Shown in pieces: positions 1-11,228 of a stretch of DNA of 64,000 bases. The first letter of the stretch is position 1; each line of letters opens with the position of its first letter. The DNA comes from Streptomyces vinaceus (GTDB lineage: Bacteria; Actinomycetota; Actinomycetes; Streptomycetales; Streptomycetaceae), in assembly GCF_008704935.1 (NCBI RefSeq), contig NZ_CP023692.1:6177501-6241500 (forward strand). Direction: 5' to 3'. Position numbers and translations under genes: made by a program. The notes beneath the pieces were generated by a model. The model did not search any database, was not told where the DNA came from, and saw nothing but the letters and a program-made list of their open reading frames with translations.

Positions 1-2998
<2,998 letters not shown>

Positions 2999-3071
2999 TT
3001 GCTCGCGTCCACTGTGTTAGTTCTGAAATAACGAACAGCTGTGTTGCCGTCCAGTGTTCAAATTTCATAGT

Positions 3072-3190
3072 GTTTCGGTGGTCATAGCGTTAGGGAAACG
3101 CCCGGTTACATTCCGAACCCGGAAGCTAAGCCTTTCAGCGCCGATGGTACTGCAGGGGGGACCCTGTGGGAGAGTAGGACGCCGCCGAAC
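3072..3190 (+). rRNA. 5S ribosomal RNA
   Basis: About 119 bases starting gtttcggtggtcatagcg and ending gagtaggacgccgccgaac. The two ends pair as the 5S terminal helix, and the interior carries the conserved cgaacccggaagctaag loop. It follows the 23S gene by about 70 bases, as in a standard rrn operon, and is followed at once by a terminator. End positions are by family comparison, accurate to a base or two. Confidence 0.96.
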
Positions 3191-3203
3191 AATCATTGTG
3201 GGA

Positions 3204-3234
3204 AAGCCCCGCACCTTCTGGTGCGGGGCTTTTC
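3204..3234 (+). terminator. rrn operon terminator
   Basis: Perfect inverted repeat aagccccgcacc / ggtgcggggctt with a 4-5 base loop, followed by tttct. It lies 14 bases after the 5S gene, the classic place for an intrinsic terminator of an rRNA operon. Confidence 0.93.
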
Positions 3235-3308
3235 TGCGTTCTGGGCCGCTGCGGGGTCCTGTAGGGTCATGGGGCATCGTTCGTACGTTCAACAGTGGAG
3301 GCCCCCGG

Positions 3309-3899
3309 GTGGAGGTCCAGGAGACTCGGGTTCAGACGGACCGAATTTTCACGATTCCGAACATCCTGAGCATGGCTCGCCTCGCCGGCGTGCCCCTGTT
3401 CCTCTGGCTGATTCTGGAGAAGCACGACGGATGGGCACTGGCCGTGCTCATGCTGAGTGGGGTCAGTGACTACCTCGACGGCAAGCTGGCGCGGCGCTGG
3501 AATCAGATCAGCAACCTCGGCCGGCTGCTGGATCCTGCCGCGGACCGGCTGTACATCCTCTCCACGCTCTTCGGCCTGACCTATCGAGACATTCTGCCGC
3601 TGTGGCTCACCGGGGCCCTGGTGGCCCGTGAGCTGATGCTGCTGGTCATGGTCTGGATCCTGCGCCGGCACGGCTATCCGCCGCCGCAGGTCAACTTCCT
3701 CGGCAAGGCCGCGACCTTCAACCTGATGTACGCCTTCCCGCTGCTGTTGCTCAGTGACGGTACGGGTTGGTTGGCCTGGATGGGGTCAGTTTTCGGATGG
3801 GCGTTCGCCGGATGGGGTACAACGCTCTATTGGTGGGCAGGAATCCTTTACGTGGTGCAAGTCCGTCGGCTTGTGAAGGCGGACGCCACGGCCGATTGA
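3309..3899 (+). CDS. CDP-alcohol phosphatidyltransferase family protein
   Basis: Integral membrane enzyme of about 196 residues that transfers a phospho-group from a CDP-alcohol such as CDP-diacylglycerol to a second alcohol. The signature D-x2-D-G-x2-A-R-x8-G-x3-D-x3-D is complete (SDYLDGKLAR, then GRLLDPAADR), so the metal site looks intact. Hydrophobic segments cover most of the rest. I chose the GTG at 3309, preceded by gtggagg, because an upstream in-frame extension would run through the 5S gene. The position matches the pgsA2-like gene that heads the equivalent mycobacterial cluster. The acceptor alcohol (glycerol phosphate, inositol phosphate or other) cannot be read from sequence. Confidence 0.9.
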   Translation: MEVQETRVQTDRIFTIPNILSMARLAGVPLFLWLILEKHDGWALAVLMLSGVSDYLDGKLARRWNQISNLGRLLDPAADRLYILSTLFGLTYRDILPLWLTGALVARELMLLVMVWILRRHGYPPPQVNFLGKAATFNLMYAFPLLLLSDGTGWLAWMGSVFGWAFAGWGTTLYWWAGILYVVQVRRLVKADATAD

Positions 3900-3999
3900 G
3901 CTCGCTCGGCGTGGGACTGACGCGGAGGAGTTGCGGAGTCACCGTCCGGGACGGGTGAGGTCGGCGAGAACGTCGTCTCTCAAGGAGGACTCTTCCGAC

Positions 4000-6495
4000 A
4001 TGAAGGCCGTCGTGATGGCCGGTGGCGAAGGCACCCGTCTTCGCCCCATGACCTCGAGCATGCCCAAGCCGCTCCTGCCGGTGGCCAACCGGCCGATCAT
4101 GGAGCACGTGCTCAGGCTGCTCAAGCGGCATGGGCTCAGTGAGACCGTTGTTACCGTCCAGTTCTTGGCGTCACTCGTCAAGAACTACTTCGGTGACGGC
4201 GAGGAGCTCGGTATGGAGCTCACCTATGCCAATGAGGAGAAGCCACTCGGCACTGCCGGCAGCGTGAAGAACGCCGAGGAGGCCTTGAAGGACGATGCTT
4301 TCCTCGTCATTTCCGGCGATGCGCTCACCGACTTCGACCTCACCGATCTCATCCGCTTCCACAAGGAGAAGGGCGCACTCGTCACGGTGTGCCTGACCCG
4401 GGTGCCGAACCCGCTGGAATTCGGCATCACCATCGTGGACGAGGAAGGCAAGGTCGAGCGCTTCCTCGAAAAGCCGACGTGGGGCCAGGTGTTCTCGGAC
4501 ACCGTCAACACCGGCATCTACGTGATGGAGCCCGAGGTCTTCAATTACGTCGACCCGGATGTTCCGGTCGACTGGTCCGGCGATGTCTTCCCCCAGCTGA
4601 TGAAGGAAGGCCGGCCCATCTACGGCTATGTGGCCGAGGGCTACTGGGAGGACGTCGGCACGCACGAGAGCTACGTCAAGGCGCAGGCCGACGTACTCGA
4701 GGGCAAGGTCCAGGTCGAGATGGACGGCTTCGAGATCTCGCCCGGCGTGTGGATCGCCGAGGGCGCCGAGGTGAGCCCGGACGCGGTGCTGCGCGGGCCG
4801 CTGTACATCGGGGACTACGCCAAGGTCGAGGCCGGCGTGGAGATCCGCGAGCACACGGTGGTCGGCTCGAACGTCGTCGTGAAGAGCGGGGCCTTCCTGC
4901 ACAAGGCCGTGATCCACGACAACGTCTACATCGGGCCCCACAGCAATCTGCGCGGCTGCGTCATCGGCAAGAACACCGACATCATGCGGGCCGCCCGGAT
5001 CGAGGACGGCGCCGTCATCGGTGACGAGTGCCTGGTCGGTGAGGAATCGATCATCCAGGGGAACGTGCGCGTCTACCCCTTCAAGACGATCGAGGCCGGC
5101 GCCTTCGTCAACACGTCGGTGATCTGGGAGTCCCGCGGTCAGGCGCACCTGTTCGGAGCCCGCGGCGTCACCGGCATCCTGAACGTGGAGATCACCCCCG
5201 AGCTGGTGGTCCGCCTCGCCGGCGCGTACGCGACGACCCTGAAGAAGGGGGCCACGGTCACCACGGCCCGTGACCACTCCCGCGGCGCGAGAGCGCTCAA
5301 GCGGGCGGTGATCTCGGCGCTGCAGGCCAGCGCGATCAACGTGCGCGACCTGGAGAACGTACCGCTGCCCGTGGCGCGGCAGCAGACCGCCCGCGGTACC
5401 GCGGGCGGGATCGTGGTCCGCACCTCCCCCGGAGTGCCGGACTCGGTCGACATCATGTTCCTGGACGAGCGGGGAGCCGACCTCTCGCTGCAGCAGCAGC
5501 GCAAGCTGGACCGGGTGTACGCGCGCCAGGAGTACCGGCGGGCGTTCCCGGGCGAGATCGGTGACCTCCAGTTCCCGGGCAGTGTCTTCGACGCCTATAC
5601 GGGTTCGCTGCTGCGGCGGGTGGACACGAGCGGCGTCGCCGATTCCGGGCTCAAGGTGGTCGTGGACGCCTCCAACGGCAGCGCCGGGCTCGTGCTGCCC
5701 AGCCTGCTGGGCCGGCTCGAAGTGGACGCCCTGACGATCAACCCGGGGCTCGACGAGTCCCGGCCCACGGAGACCGCGGAGTCCCGGCGAGCCGGTCTGG
5801 TGCGGCTCGGGGAGATCGTGGCCTCGGCGCGGGCCGCCTTCGGAGTGCGCTTCGACCCGGTGGGCGAGCGGATCTCCCTGGTGGACGAGCGCGGGAGGAT
5901 CATCGAGGACGACCGGGCCCTGCTGGTGCTGCTCGACCTGGTGGCCGCGGAGAAGCGCAGCGGCAAGGTGGCGCTGCCGGTGACCACGACCCGGATCGCC
6001 GAGCAGGTGGCGGCGTACCACGGCACGCAGGTGGAGTGGACGACGACCTCGCCCGACGACCTGACGCGCGTGGGCCGGGCGGAGAACACGATCTTCGGCG
6101 GAGACGGCCGGGGCGGCTACATCGTTCCGGAGTTCAGCAGCGTCTTCGACGGATCGGCGGCGTTCGTCCAGCTGATCGGGCTGGTGGCGCGGACGCAGCT
6201 CACGCTGAGCCAGATCGATGCGCGGATACCGCGAGCCCATGTACTCAAGCGGGACGTGCCGACCCCGTGGGCGGTGAAGGGGCTCGTCATGCGGCGGGTC
6301 GTGGAGGCGGCCGGGGACCGGCAGGTGGACACCACCGACGGGGTGCGGGTCGTCGAGGCGGACGGGCGGTGGGCGCTGGTCCTGCCGGACCCGGCGGAGG
6401 CGGTCACGCACCTGTGGGCCGAGGGCCCCGACGACGCGTCCGCGCAGGCGCTGCTGGACGAGTGGGCGGCAGTGGTGGACGGCGCCGGGCACTGA
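4000..6495 (+). CDS. Mannose-1-phosphate guanylyltransferase-like protein fused to a degenerate phosphomannomutase-like domain
   Basis: Protein of 831 residues. Residues 1-235 are a sugar-1-phosphate nucleotidyltransferase (AGGEGTRLRPMT at 7-18, PKP near 22-24, FLEKP near 155-159), expected to make an NDP-sugar, by family most likely GDP-mannose. Residues 250-375 are hexapeptide repeats of a left-handed beta helix. The C-terminal half has the fold of phosphogluco/phosphomannomutases, but all four active-site motifs are altered: TSPGVP (475-480) where TASHNP is expected, DPVGER (619-624) for DGDADR, GGDGRGG (700-706) for GGEESGH, and LPDPAEA (795-801) for RPSGTEP. So the mutase half is probably non-catalytic and regulatory or structural. 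The ATG at 4000 has aaggagga 11 bases upstream. Codon use matches neighbours. Confidence 0.88.
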   Translation: MKAVVMAGGEGTRLRPMTSSMPKPLLPVANRPIMEHVLRLLKRHGLSETVVTVQFLASLVKNYFGDGEELGMELTYANEEKPLGTAGSVKNAEEALKDDAFLVISGDALTDFDLTDLIRFHKEKGALVTVCLTRVPNPLEFGITIVDEEGKVERFLEKPTWGQVFSDTVNTGIYVMEPEVFNYVDPDVPVDWSGDVFPQLMKEGRPIYGYVAEGYWEDVGTHESYVKAQADVLEGKVQVEMDGFEISPGVWIAEGAEVSPDAVLRGPLYIGDYAKVEAGVEIREHTVVGSNVVVKSGAFLHKAVIHDNVYIGPHSNLRGCVIGKNTDIMRAARIEDGAVIGDECLVGEESIIQGNVRVYPFKTIEAGAFVNTSVIWESRGQAHLFGARGVTGILNVEITPELVVRLAGAYATTLKKGATVTTARDHSRGARALKRAVISALQASAINVRDLENVPLPVARQQTARGTAGGIVVRTSPGVPDSVDIMFLDERGADLSLQQQRKLDRVYARQEYRRAFPGEIGDLQFPGSVFDAYTGSLLRRVDTSGVADSGLKVVVDASNGSAGLVLPSLLGRLEVDALTINPGLDESRPTETAESRRAGLVRLGEIVASARAAFGVRFDPVGERISLVDERGRIIEDDRALLVLLDLVAAEKRSGKVALPVTTTRIAEQVAAYHGTQVEWTTTSPDDLTRVGRAENTIFGGDGRGGYIVPEFSSVFDGSAAFVQLIGLVARTQLTLSQIDARIPRAHVLKRDVPTPWAVKGLVMRRVVEAAGDRQVDTTDGVRVVEADGRWALVLPDPAEAVTHLWAEGPDDASAQALLDEWAAVVDGAGH

Positions 6496-6522
6496 GCCCG
6501 GGCTCCTGACGAAACGGCTCGG

Positions 6523-6566
6523 TCCGGTGGGCAGGAAGCGGAGGAGGTTGCTCCCTGTCCACCGGA
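6523..6566 (+). terminator. Hairpin between the nucleotidyltransferase gene and the DUF881 operon
   Basis: Arms tccggtgggcagg (6523-6535) and cctgtccaccgga (6554-6566) pair over 13 positions with a single G-U type mismatch. It lies 27 bases after the stop codon and has no T-run. Probably a terminator or an RNA-end stabilizer separating two transcription units. Confidence 0.6.
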
Positions 6567-6603
6567 CGGGCGCATTCGGTACGGGCGGCGCCGACATGCG
6601 ACG

Positions 6604-7512
6604 ATGAGCGGCATGTCGCAGCCGCCCCACAACCGGAGTTCGGCGCCGGCGCCTCCCGCGCGCCCGGACGCGTCCATGTCGCTGCTGACGCACGTGATGG
6701 ACCACAGTCTCGACGAGGGCTACGCGGAGGCGTCGGCCCGGCGCGAGGCCGACGGAACGGCGGGTCTGCCCCGCACCCTGAAGGCCAAGCTGGCGCTCGC
6801 CGCAGGCCTCGTGCTCGCCGCCCTGGTCGTCACGCTGGGTGCCGCCCAGGCGCGGATAGCGGCGCCGGTGCTGGCCAAGGAGCGGCAGGAGCTGATCGAC
6901 CGGGTGCAGCGGGCCGATGAGCACGCGGACGGCCTGGAGCGGGACATCGAGCGGCTGCGGGCGGACGTCGCGAGCCGCCAGCGCGAGGCGCTCAAACAGC
7001 ACGGCGGGGACCAGGGCCAGCTCGTGGCGCTGCTGTCGGGCGCGACGGAGGTCCAGGGACCGGGGCTGAAGCTGGTCGTGGACGATGCGAAGGGCTCCTC
7101 CTCGGGCGGTGGCGGCAAGCCGCGCGAGAACGCGGGGTTCTCGGACACCGGCCGTCTGCGGGACCGCGACATGCAGAAGATCGTCAACGGGCTGTGGCAG
7201 TCCGGGGCCGAGGCCATCTCCATCAACGGGCAGCGGCTGACGGCGTTGTCGGCGATCCGCGCCGCGGGTGACGCGATACTGGTCGACAACAGGCCGCTGG
7301 TTCCGCCGTACGAGGTGCTGGCGGTGGGGGACAAGAAGCGGCTGGGGACGGCCTTCCAGGACTCCGCGGACGGTCAGTACCTGCACGCCCTGCAGGAGAA
7401 CTACGGGATCCGCGCGACTTCGTCCCCGGCGGACGCGCTGCGGCTGCCGGCCGCGTCGAGCCTGACCGTACGTACAGCTACAGCAGAAGAGCCGAAGAAG
7501 GGTGCATCGTGA
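6604..7512 (+). CDS. DUF881 family membrane-anchored protein (first copy)
   Basis: Protein of 302 residues. A cytoplasmic N-terminus of about 60 residues precedes one transmembrane segment (LALAAGLVLAALVVTLGA, about 63-80), a charged stretch likely to be coiled coil (about 95-135), and the extracytoplasmic DUF881 domain with its VQGPGLKLVVDDA opening and a Gly/Ser-rich loop. DUF881 proteins occur in pairs around a small basic membrane protein in actinobacteria and near division genes in Firmicutes; their biochemical role is unknown. The start could also be the ATG at 6613. The stop overlaps the next start (GTGA), implying translational coupling. Confidence 0.85.
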   Translation: MSGMSQPPHNRSSAPAPPARPDASMSLLTHVMDHSLDEGYAEASARREADGTAGLPRTLKAKLALAAGLVLAALVVTLGAAQARIAAPVLAKERQELIDRVQRADEHADGLERDIERLRADVASRQREALKQHGGDQGQLVALLSGATEVQGPGLKLVVDDAKGSSSGGGGKPRENAGFSDTGRLRDRDMQKIVNGLWQSGAEAISINGQRLTALSAIRAAGDAILVDNRPLVPPYEVLAVGDKKRLGTAFQDSADGQYLHALQENYGIRATSSPADALRLPAASSLTVRTATAEEPKKGAS

Positions 7513-7841
7513 TCGCGGTACTGGGCCTGGTGGCCGGAGTGGTGGTCGGACTTCTGGTCCGGCCCGAAGTGCCGGCCGTCGTCGAGCCGTATCTGCCGAT
7601 CGCCGTGGTGGCGGCGCTGGACGCGGTGTTCGGGGGTCTGCGCGCGATGCTGGACGGCATCTTCGTCGACAAGGTCTTCGTGGTGTCGTTCCTGTCGAAC
7701 GTGGTGGTGGCGGCGCTGATCGTCTTCCTCGGTGACAAGCTGGGCGTGGGCTCGCAGCTGTCCACGGGTGTGGTCGTGGTCCTGGGCATCCGCATCTTCT
7801 CCAACGCCGCGGCCATCCGCCGGCACGTCTTCCGGGCGTGA
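7509..7841 (+). CDS. Small basic family protein (DUF1290)
   Basis: Protein of 110 residues, nearly all hydrophobic, with three predicted membrane helices (about 2-16, 28-45 and 56-95) joined by short charged loops including GLRAMLDG and DKVFVVSF, typical of the Sbp/DUF1290 family. In Bacillus the relative is encoded beside divIB and ftsA, so a link to the division machinery or envelope is plausible but unproven. It starts with a GTG inside the stop region of the upstream DUF881 gene, and its own TGA overlaps a possible GTG of the second DUF881 gene at 7838. The three genes clearly form one coupled unit. Confidence 0.88.
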   Translation: MIAVLGLVAGVVVGLLVRPEVPAVVEPYLPIAVVAALDAVFGGLRAMLDGIFVDKVFVVSFLSNVVVAALIVFLGDKLGVGSQLSTGVVVVLGIRIFSNAAAIRRHVFRA

Positions 7842-7846
7842 GGCCG

Positions 7847-8701
7847 ATGAGTACGAACGACAATCCGCCCGAGGAGCCGATGGGCTCGGAGCTGCCGCCG
7901 CAGGACGAGCCGGCGAGGTCCGCCGCAGCCCCCGCGGCGGCCGGTGGGGAGGACCGGGCCGCGAAGCCCGCCGCGCCCGCGCGCAGCGGTCGGCAGCGGC
8001 TGGCGGAGGCGGTCTGGCCGCCGCGCGCGAGCCGGGCCCAACTGATCGTCGCGCTGCTCCTGTTCGTCCTCGGGCTGGGCCTGGCCATCCAGGTGCGCTC
8101 GAACAGCGACTCCAGCGCGCTGCGCGGGGCCCGTCAGGAGGACCTCGTACGGATCCTCGACGAGCTCGACGGGCGGACCAAGCGCCTGGAGGACGAGAAG
8201 CAGCGGCTGGAAGACCAGCGCAAGGAGCTGGAGAGCAGCTCGAACCAGGCCGAGGAGGCCCGGCGGCAGACGGTCGAGAAGGAACGCCAACTGGGGATCC
8301 TGGCCGGTACGGTGGCAGCGCAGGGACCCGGCATCGTCTTGAAGATCACCGATCCCACGGGCCAGGTGCAGTCGGACCAGCTGCTGGACACCCTCCAGGA
8401 GCTGCGGGCGGCCGGGGCCGAGGCGATCCAGGTCAACGGTGTGCGCGTCGTGGCGAGCTCTTTCTTCTCGGAGGAGGGCGGCGGGATCGCGATCGACGGT
8501 AAGAAGATCACACAGCCTTATGAGTTCAAGGTGATCGGCAAGCCGCAGGATCTGGAGCCCGCCCTGAACATCCCCGGCGGTGTCGTGCAGACACTGGAGA
8601 AGGAACAGGCCACCGTCGCCGTCACACGACCGGCGAAGATCGTTGTGGATGCCTTGCGGGCTGCGAAGCAGCCTGACTACGCTCGGTCGTCATCGTCGTG
8701 A
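7847..8701 (+). CDS. DUF881 family membrane-anchored protein (second copy)
   Basis: About 284 residues. An acidic, Ala/Pro-rich cytoplasmic tail (1-60) is followed by a membrane segment (QLIVALLLFVLGLGLAI, about 65-81), a highly charged coiled-coil stretch rich in Glu, Arg and Lys (about 95-145) and the DUF881 domain beginning near AAQGPGIVLKITDP. It is homologous to the first copy but distinct in tail and loops, so the two may form a heteromeric pair around the small basic protein. I chose the ATG at 7847; the GTG at 7838, which overlaps the upstream stop, is an alternative giving three more residues. The function is not known. Confidence 0.84.
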   Translation: MSTNDNPPEEPMGSELPPQDEPARSAAAPAAAGGEDRAAKPAAPARSGRQRLAEAVWPPRASRAQLIVALLLFVLGLGLAIQVRSNSDSSALRGARQEDLVRILDELDGRTKRLEDEKQRLEDQRKELESSSNQAEEARRQTVEKERQLGILAGTVAAQGPGIVLKITDPTGQVQSDQLLDTLQELRAAGAEAIQVNGVRVVASSFFSEEGGGIAIDGKKITQPYEFKVIGKPQDLEPALNIPGGVVQTLEKEQATVAVTRPAKIVVDALRAAKQPDYARSSSS

Positions 8702-8891
8702 CGCGGAACCGGGCGCGAACGGGCTCACGCGGGCTGATGCCTGCGGGGGGTCGACGCACCGAAGTCGTGCCGCGTGGTGGAAACTGTCTGGTGGTTACGG
8801 ACGTTGTGAGAATGTCCGGGTCGGCAGGTGTGTGCATTCGGAGTTCGTCCTGCCCCACGGGCGGGTCTGTTTCGTTCAAGGGGAATCGCCC

Positions 8892-9728
8892 GTGAAGTTG
8901 TTTGAGAAGTTGTTCGGCAAGAAGAACCGTGAGGAAAGCGGTGCGGCCAAGCACCGTGCGGGGCAGGGAGAGGTGGAAGGGCAGGGCGACCGGCCGCTCT
9001 TCCGTGACGAGGTCGCCGGCGCGGGGGATGTTTCGGGCGCGCCGGGCGCGTCGTCTGTTGACCCTGCCGGTTCCGGACGCATAGGTTTCGGTGAACCATC
9101 AACCTCAAGTTCGGGTGGAGGGTTTGCCCCCGACCCGTATGCCACCAATGCCTCCGCGGGGCAGCCGCGGCGCGAGGAGCCGTCCATGTCGGCCGAGCAG
9201 GTTTGCAGCAGGTGCGGACACCGCAGCGATGCGGCCAGCCGGTTCTGCTCCAACTGCGGCGCGCCGCTGCGGGCGGGCCTGACGCCGGAGCGTGCCTCGG
9301 AGACCACGTCCACCATCTCGATCTCGGGCCTGGAGGCCTACGAGGCCGAGGTGTCGGGACAACAGCACGTGTCGTCCTCGCTGTCCCCCGAGGCCCAGGC
9401 CGCGGTGGAAGCCCTGCCTCCGGGTTCCGCTCTGCTCATCGTGCGGCGCGGCCCGAACTCCGGCAGCCGCTTCCTGCTGGACGGTGAGCTGACCACGGCG
9501 GGCCGGCACCCGCAGAGCGACATCTTCCTGGACGACGTGACGGTCTCCCGGCGGCATGTCGAGTTCCGCAGGAGCCAGGACGGTGGCTTCACCGTCTCCG
9601 ACGTGGGCAGCCTCAACGGCACGTACGTGAACCGTGAGCCCATCGACTCGGTCGCCCTGCACAACGGCGACGAGGTGCAGATCGGCAAGTACCGGTTGGT
9701 CTTCTACGCGAGCCTGCGGGGCATCTGA
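8892..9728 (+). CDS. FHA domain protein of the GarA/OdhI type with an N-terminal zinc ribbon
   Basis: About 278 residues. It has a charged start (KLFEKLFGKK), a disordered Gly/Ser/Pro stretch, a zinc ribbon with C105-x2-C108 and C119-x2-C122, an ETTS motif (137-140), and a C-terminal FHA domain with GR (204-205) and SRRH (219-222) for phosphothreonine binding. In mycobacterial GarA and corynebacterial OdhI, the ETTS threonines are phosphorylated by Ser/Thr kinases, and the phosphorylated tail then docks on its own FHA domain, switching control of 2-oxoglutarate metabolism. The same logic is likely here; the target is inferred. The GTG at 8892 has aagggga 7 bases upstream. A second start at ATG 9186 with gaggag is possible and would remove residues 1-98. 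Confidence 0.87.
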   Translation: MKLFEKLFGKKNREESGAAKHRAGQGEVEGQGDRPLFRDEVAGAGDVSGAPGASSVDPAGSGRIGFGEPSTSSSGGGFAPDPYATNASAGQPRREEPSMSAEQVCSRCGHRSDAASRFCSNCGAPLRAGLTPERASETTSTISISGLEAYEAEVSGQQHVSSSLSPEAQAAVEALPPGSALLIVRRGPNSGSRFLLDGELTTAGRHPQSDIFLDDVTVSRRHVEFRRSQDGGFTVSDVGSLNGTYVNREPIDSVALHNGDEVQIGKYRLVFYASLRGI

Positions 9729-9730
9729 CC

Positions 9731-9779
9731 GTCCCCTGGGCTCCGCCTGGGGGACCCGCACCCCGGACCCCGTCCGGGG
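9731..9779 (+). terminator. Double hairpin between the FHA gene and the FtsR-type gene
   Basis: Two consecutive inverted repeats: gtcccc...ggggac (9731-9755) and ccccggac-ccc-gtccgggg (9761-9779). They lie between the stop at 9728 and the ribosome site of the next gene. Either may act as a partial terminator or a processing or stability element; no T-run follows. Confidence 0.5.
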
Positions 9780-9802
9780 GACACCCCCACAGGGAAGGTC
9801 CC

Positions 9803-10576
9803 ATGCTGCGTATCCCCACCGGCGGTGCCCCGAAGAGCGGCACCGCCGGCAGCTCCGGCTCGGCCGGGCGGCTGGTGAGCATCGGCACGGTGCTCACGCT
9901 GCTGCGCGACGAGTTCCCCGAAGTCACGATCTCGAAGATCCGCTTCCTGGAGGCGGAGGGGCTGGTCGAGCCCAGACGCACACCTTCCGGATACCGCAAG
10001 TTCAGTACGGAGGACGTCGAGCGGCTGGCCCGCATCCTGCGATTGCAGCGGGACCACTACCTGCCGCTGAAGGTCATCCGCGAGCAGCTGGACGCGCTCG
10101 CCCGGGGTGAGCAGATCCGTATCCCCGCGCCCACGGCGCACGGGGATGGCGCGGATCCCGCGAGCCCGTCCGCCGTCTACGGCGAGGTGGGCCGGGAGCG
10201 GGCCGCCTCGGCCCGGGTGGGGCGCGCCGAGCTGCTCGCCGCGGCCGAGGTGGACGAGGCGCAGCTCGCCGAGTGGGAGTCGTACGGACTGGTCGGCGAG
10301 GCCCCGGACGGCGGATTCGACGCGGAGACGGTCACCGTGGCCCGCCTGGTGGCGGATCTGGGCCGCTTCGGGCTGGAGCCGCGCCACCTGCGGGCGATGA
10401 AGGCCGCCGCGGACCGCGAGGCGGGCCTGGTGGAGCAGGTCGTGGCACCGCTGCGCCGCCACCGCAACCCGCAGACCAGGGCGCATGCGGAGGCCACCTT
10501 GAAAGAGCTCGCGGGGCTCTCCGTACGGCTCCACGAGGCCTTGGTGCAGACCGCTCTCGGGGTCCGTCTGCGCTGA
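9803..10576 (+). CDS. ftsR: MerR-family transcriptional regulator, FtsR type
   Basis: Protein of 257 residues. The winged helix-turn-helix of the MerR family spans about 28-100: VSIGTVLTLLRDEFPEVTIS, then KIRFLEAEGLVEPRRTPSGYR and the DVERLARIL helix. A long C-terminal helical region follows, without metal-binding cysteines. FtsR of Corynebacterium glutamicum activates ftsZ and has the same placement, after an FHA gene and before a bifunctional nuclease gene; the mycobacterial relative is Rv1828. The direct target here is an inference. The ATG at 9803 follows agggaagg. The 26-residue Ser/Gly-rich N-terminus before the DNA-binding domain is usual for streptomycete members. Confidence 0.85.
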   Translation: MLRIPTGGAPKSGTAGSSGSAGRLVSIGTVLTLLRDEFPEVTISKIRFLEAEGLVEPRRTPSGYRKFSTEDVERLARILRLQRDHYLPLKVIREQLDALARGEQIRIPAPTAHGDGADPASPSAVYGEVGRERAASARVGRAELLAAAEVDEAQLAEWESYGLVGEAPDGGFDAETVTVARLVADLGRFGLEPRHLRAMKAAADREAGLVEQVVAPLRRHRNPQTRAHAEATLKELAGLSVRLHEALVQTALGVRLR

Positions 10577-10577
10577 G

Positions 10578-10593
10578 CTCGGGGACCCCCGAG
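10578..10593 (+). terminator. Short GC-rich hairpin after the FtsR-type gene
   Basis: ctcgggg-ac-ccccgag, seven paired bases with a two-base loop, one base after the stop codon. It may contribute to termination or attenuation before the separate promoter of the nuclease gene. Confidence 0.45.
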
Positions 10594-10611
10594 GGGGGCC
10601 CGACTACCCAA

Positions 10612-10634
10612 ACCTGCCGGGCAGGTCCTAGGGT
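10612..10634 (+). promoter_or_regulatory. Promoter with palindromic operator for the bifunctional nuclease gene
   Basis: The dyad acctgc-cgg-gcaggt (10612-10626) lies just upstream of a -10-like taggtt-class hexamer tagggt (10629-10634), which is 6 bases before the GTG start at 10641. A palindrome next to the -10 element is where MerR-family proteins usually bind, and two MerR genes flank this one. The spacing implies a leaderless transcript. The bound regulator is an inference. Confidence 0.5.
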
Positions 10635-10640
10635 TGCTGT

Positions 10641-11114
10641 GTGAACGAGCTCGACGTTGTGGGTGTCCGGGTGGAAATGCCCTCCAACCAACCGATCGTG
10701 CTCCTGCGTGAAGTGGGAGGCGACCGGTACCTCCCCATCTGGATCGGACCAGGGGAGGCGACCGCCATTGCCTTCGCGCAGCAGGGCATGGCCCCTGCCC
10801 GGCCGCTGACGCACGACCTGTTCAAGGACGTGCTGGAGGCGATCGGCGAGGAGCTCACCGAGGTCCGGATCACGGATCTGCGGGAGGGCGTCTTCTACGC
10901 GGAGCTCGTCTTCGCCAGCGGGGTCGAGGTGAGCGCGCGGCCTTCCGACGCCATAGCGCTGGCCCTGCGCACCGGGACGCCGATCTACGGGAGCGACGGG
11001 GTGCTGGACGACGCCGGAATCGCCATTCCGGACGAGCAGGAGGACGAGGTGGAGAAGTTCCGCGAGTTCCTCGACCAGATCTCCCCGGAGGACTTCGGCA
11101 CCGGCCCGCAATGA
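10641..11114 (+). CDS. Bifunctional nuclease (BFN/DUF151) family protein
   Basis: Protein of 157 residues, the normal length for the family. It shows the typical pattern of a core beta domain (NELDVVGVRVEMPSNQPIVL, then LPIWIGPGEATAIA), followed by PLTHDLF and the PSDAIALALRTG motif near residues 95-106, and ends in an acidic helix. Related proteins show RNase and DNase activity in plants and a Thermotoga homologue has been solved structurally; the bacterial role is unclear. It is the invariable neighbour of FtsR-type MerR genes in actinobacteria. The GTG start is probably leaderless, because the likely -10 element lies only 6 bases upstream. Confidence 0.88.
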   Translation: MNELDVVGVRVEMPSNQPIVLLREVGGDRYLPIWIGPGEATAIAFAQQGMAPARPLTHDLFKDVLEAIGEELTEVRITDLREGVFYAELVFASGVEVSARPSDAIALALRTGTPIYGSDGVLDDAGIAIPDEQEDEVEKFREFLDQISPEDFGTGPQ

Positions 11115-11228
11115 GCCGCAGGGCGCGTCCGCCGTGCCGTCAGCGCCGCGTGTCCACGGGGTACATCAGCCCATTCGGGCAGTCCTTCCCCGTTACAGGT
11201 CACGGGAAACCACTCTCAGGGTGATTAT

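Noticed and set aside
4171..8088. Very long open frame antisense to the nucleotidyltransferase and DUF881 genes
   Set aside because: GC-rich third positions of the plus-strand genes suppress stop codons on the other strand; the translated sequence is low-complexity and has no domain.
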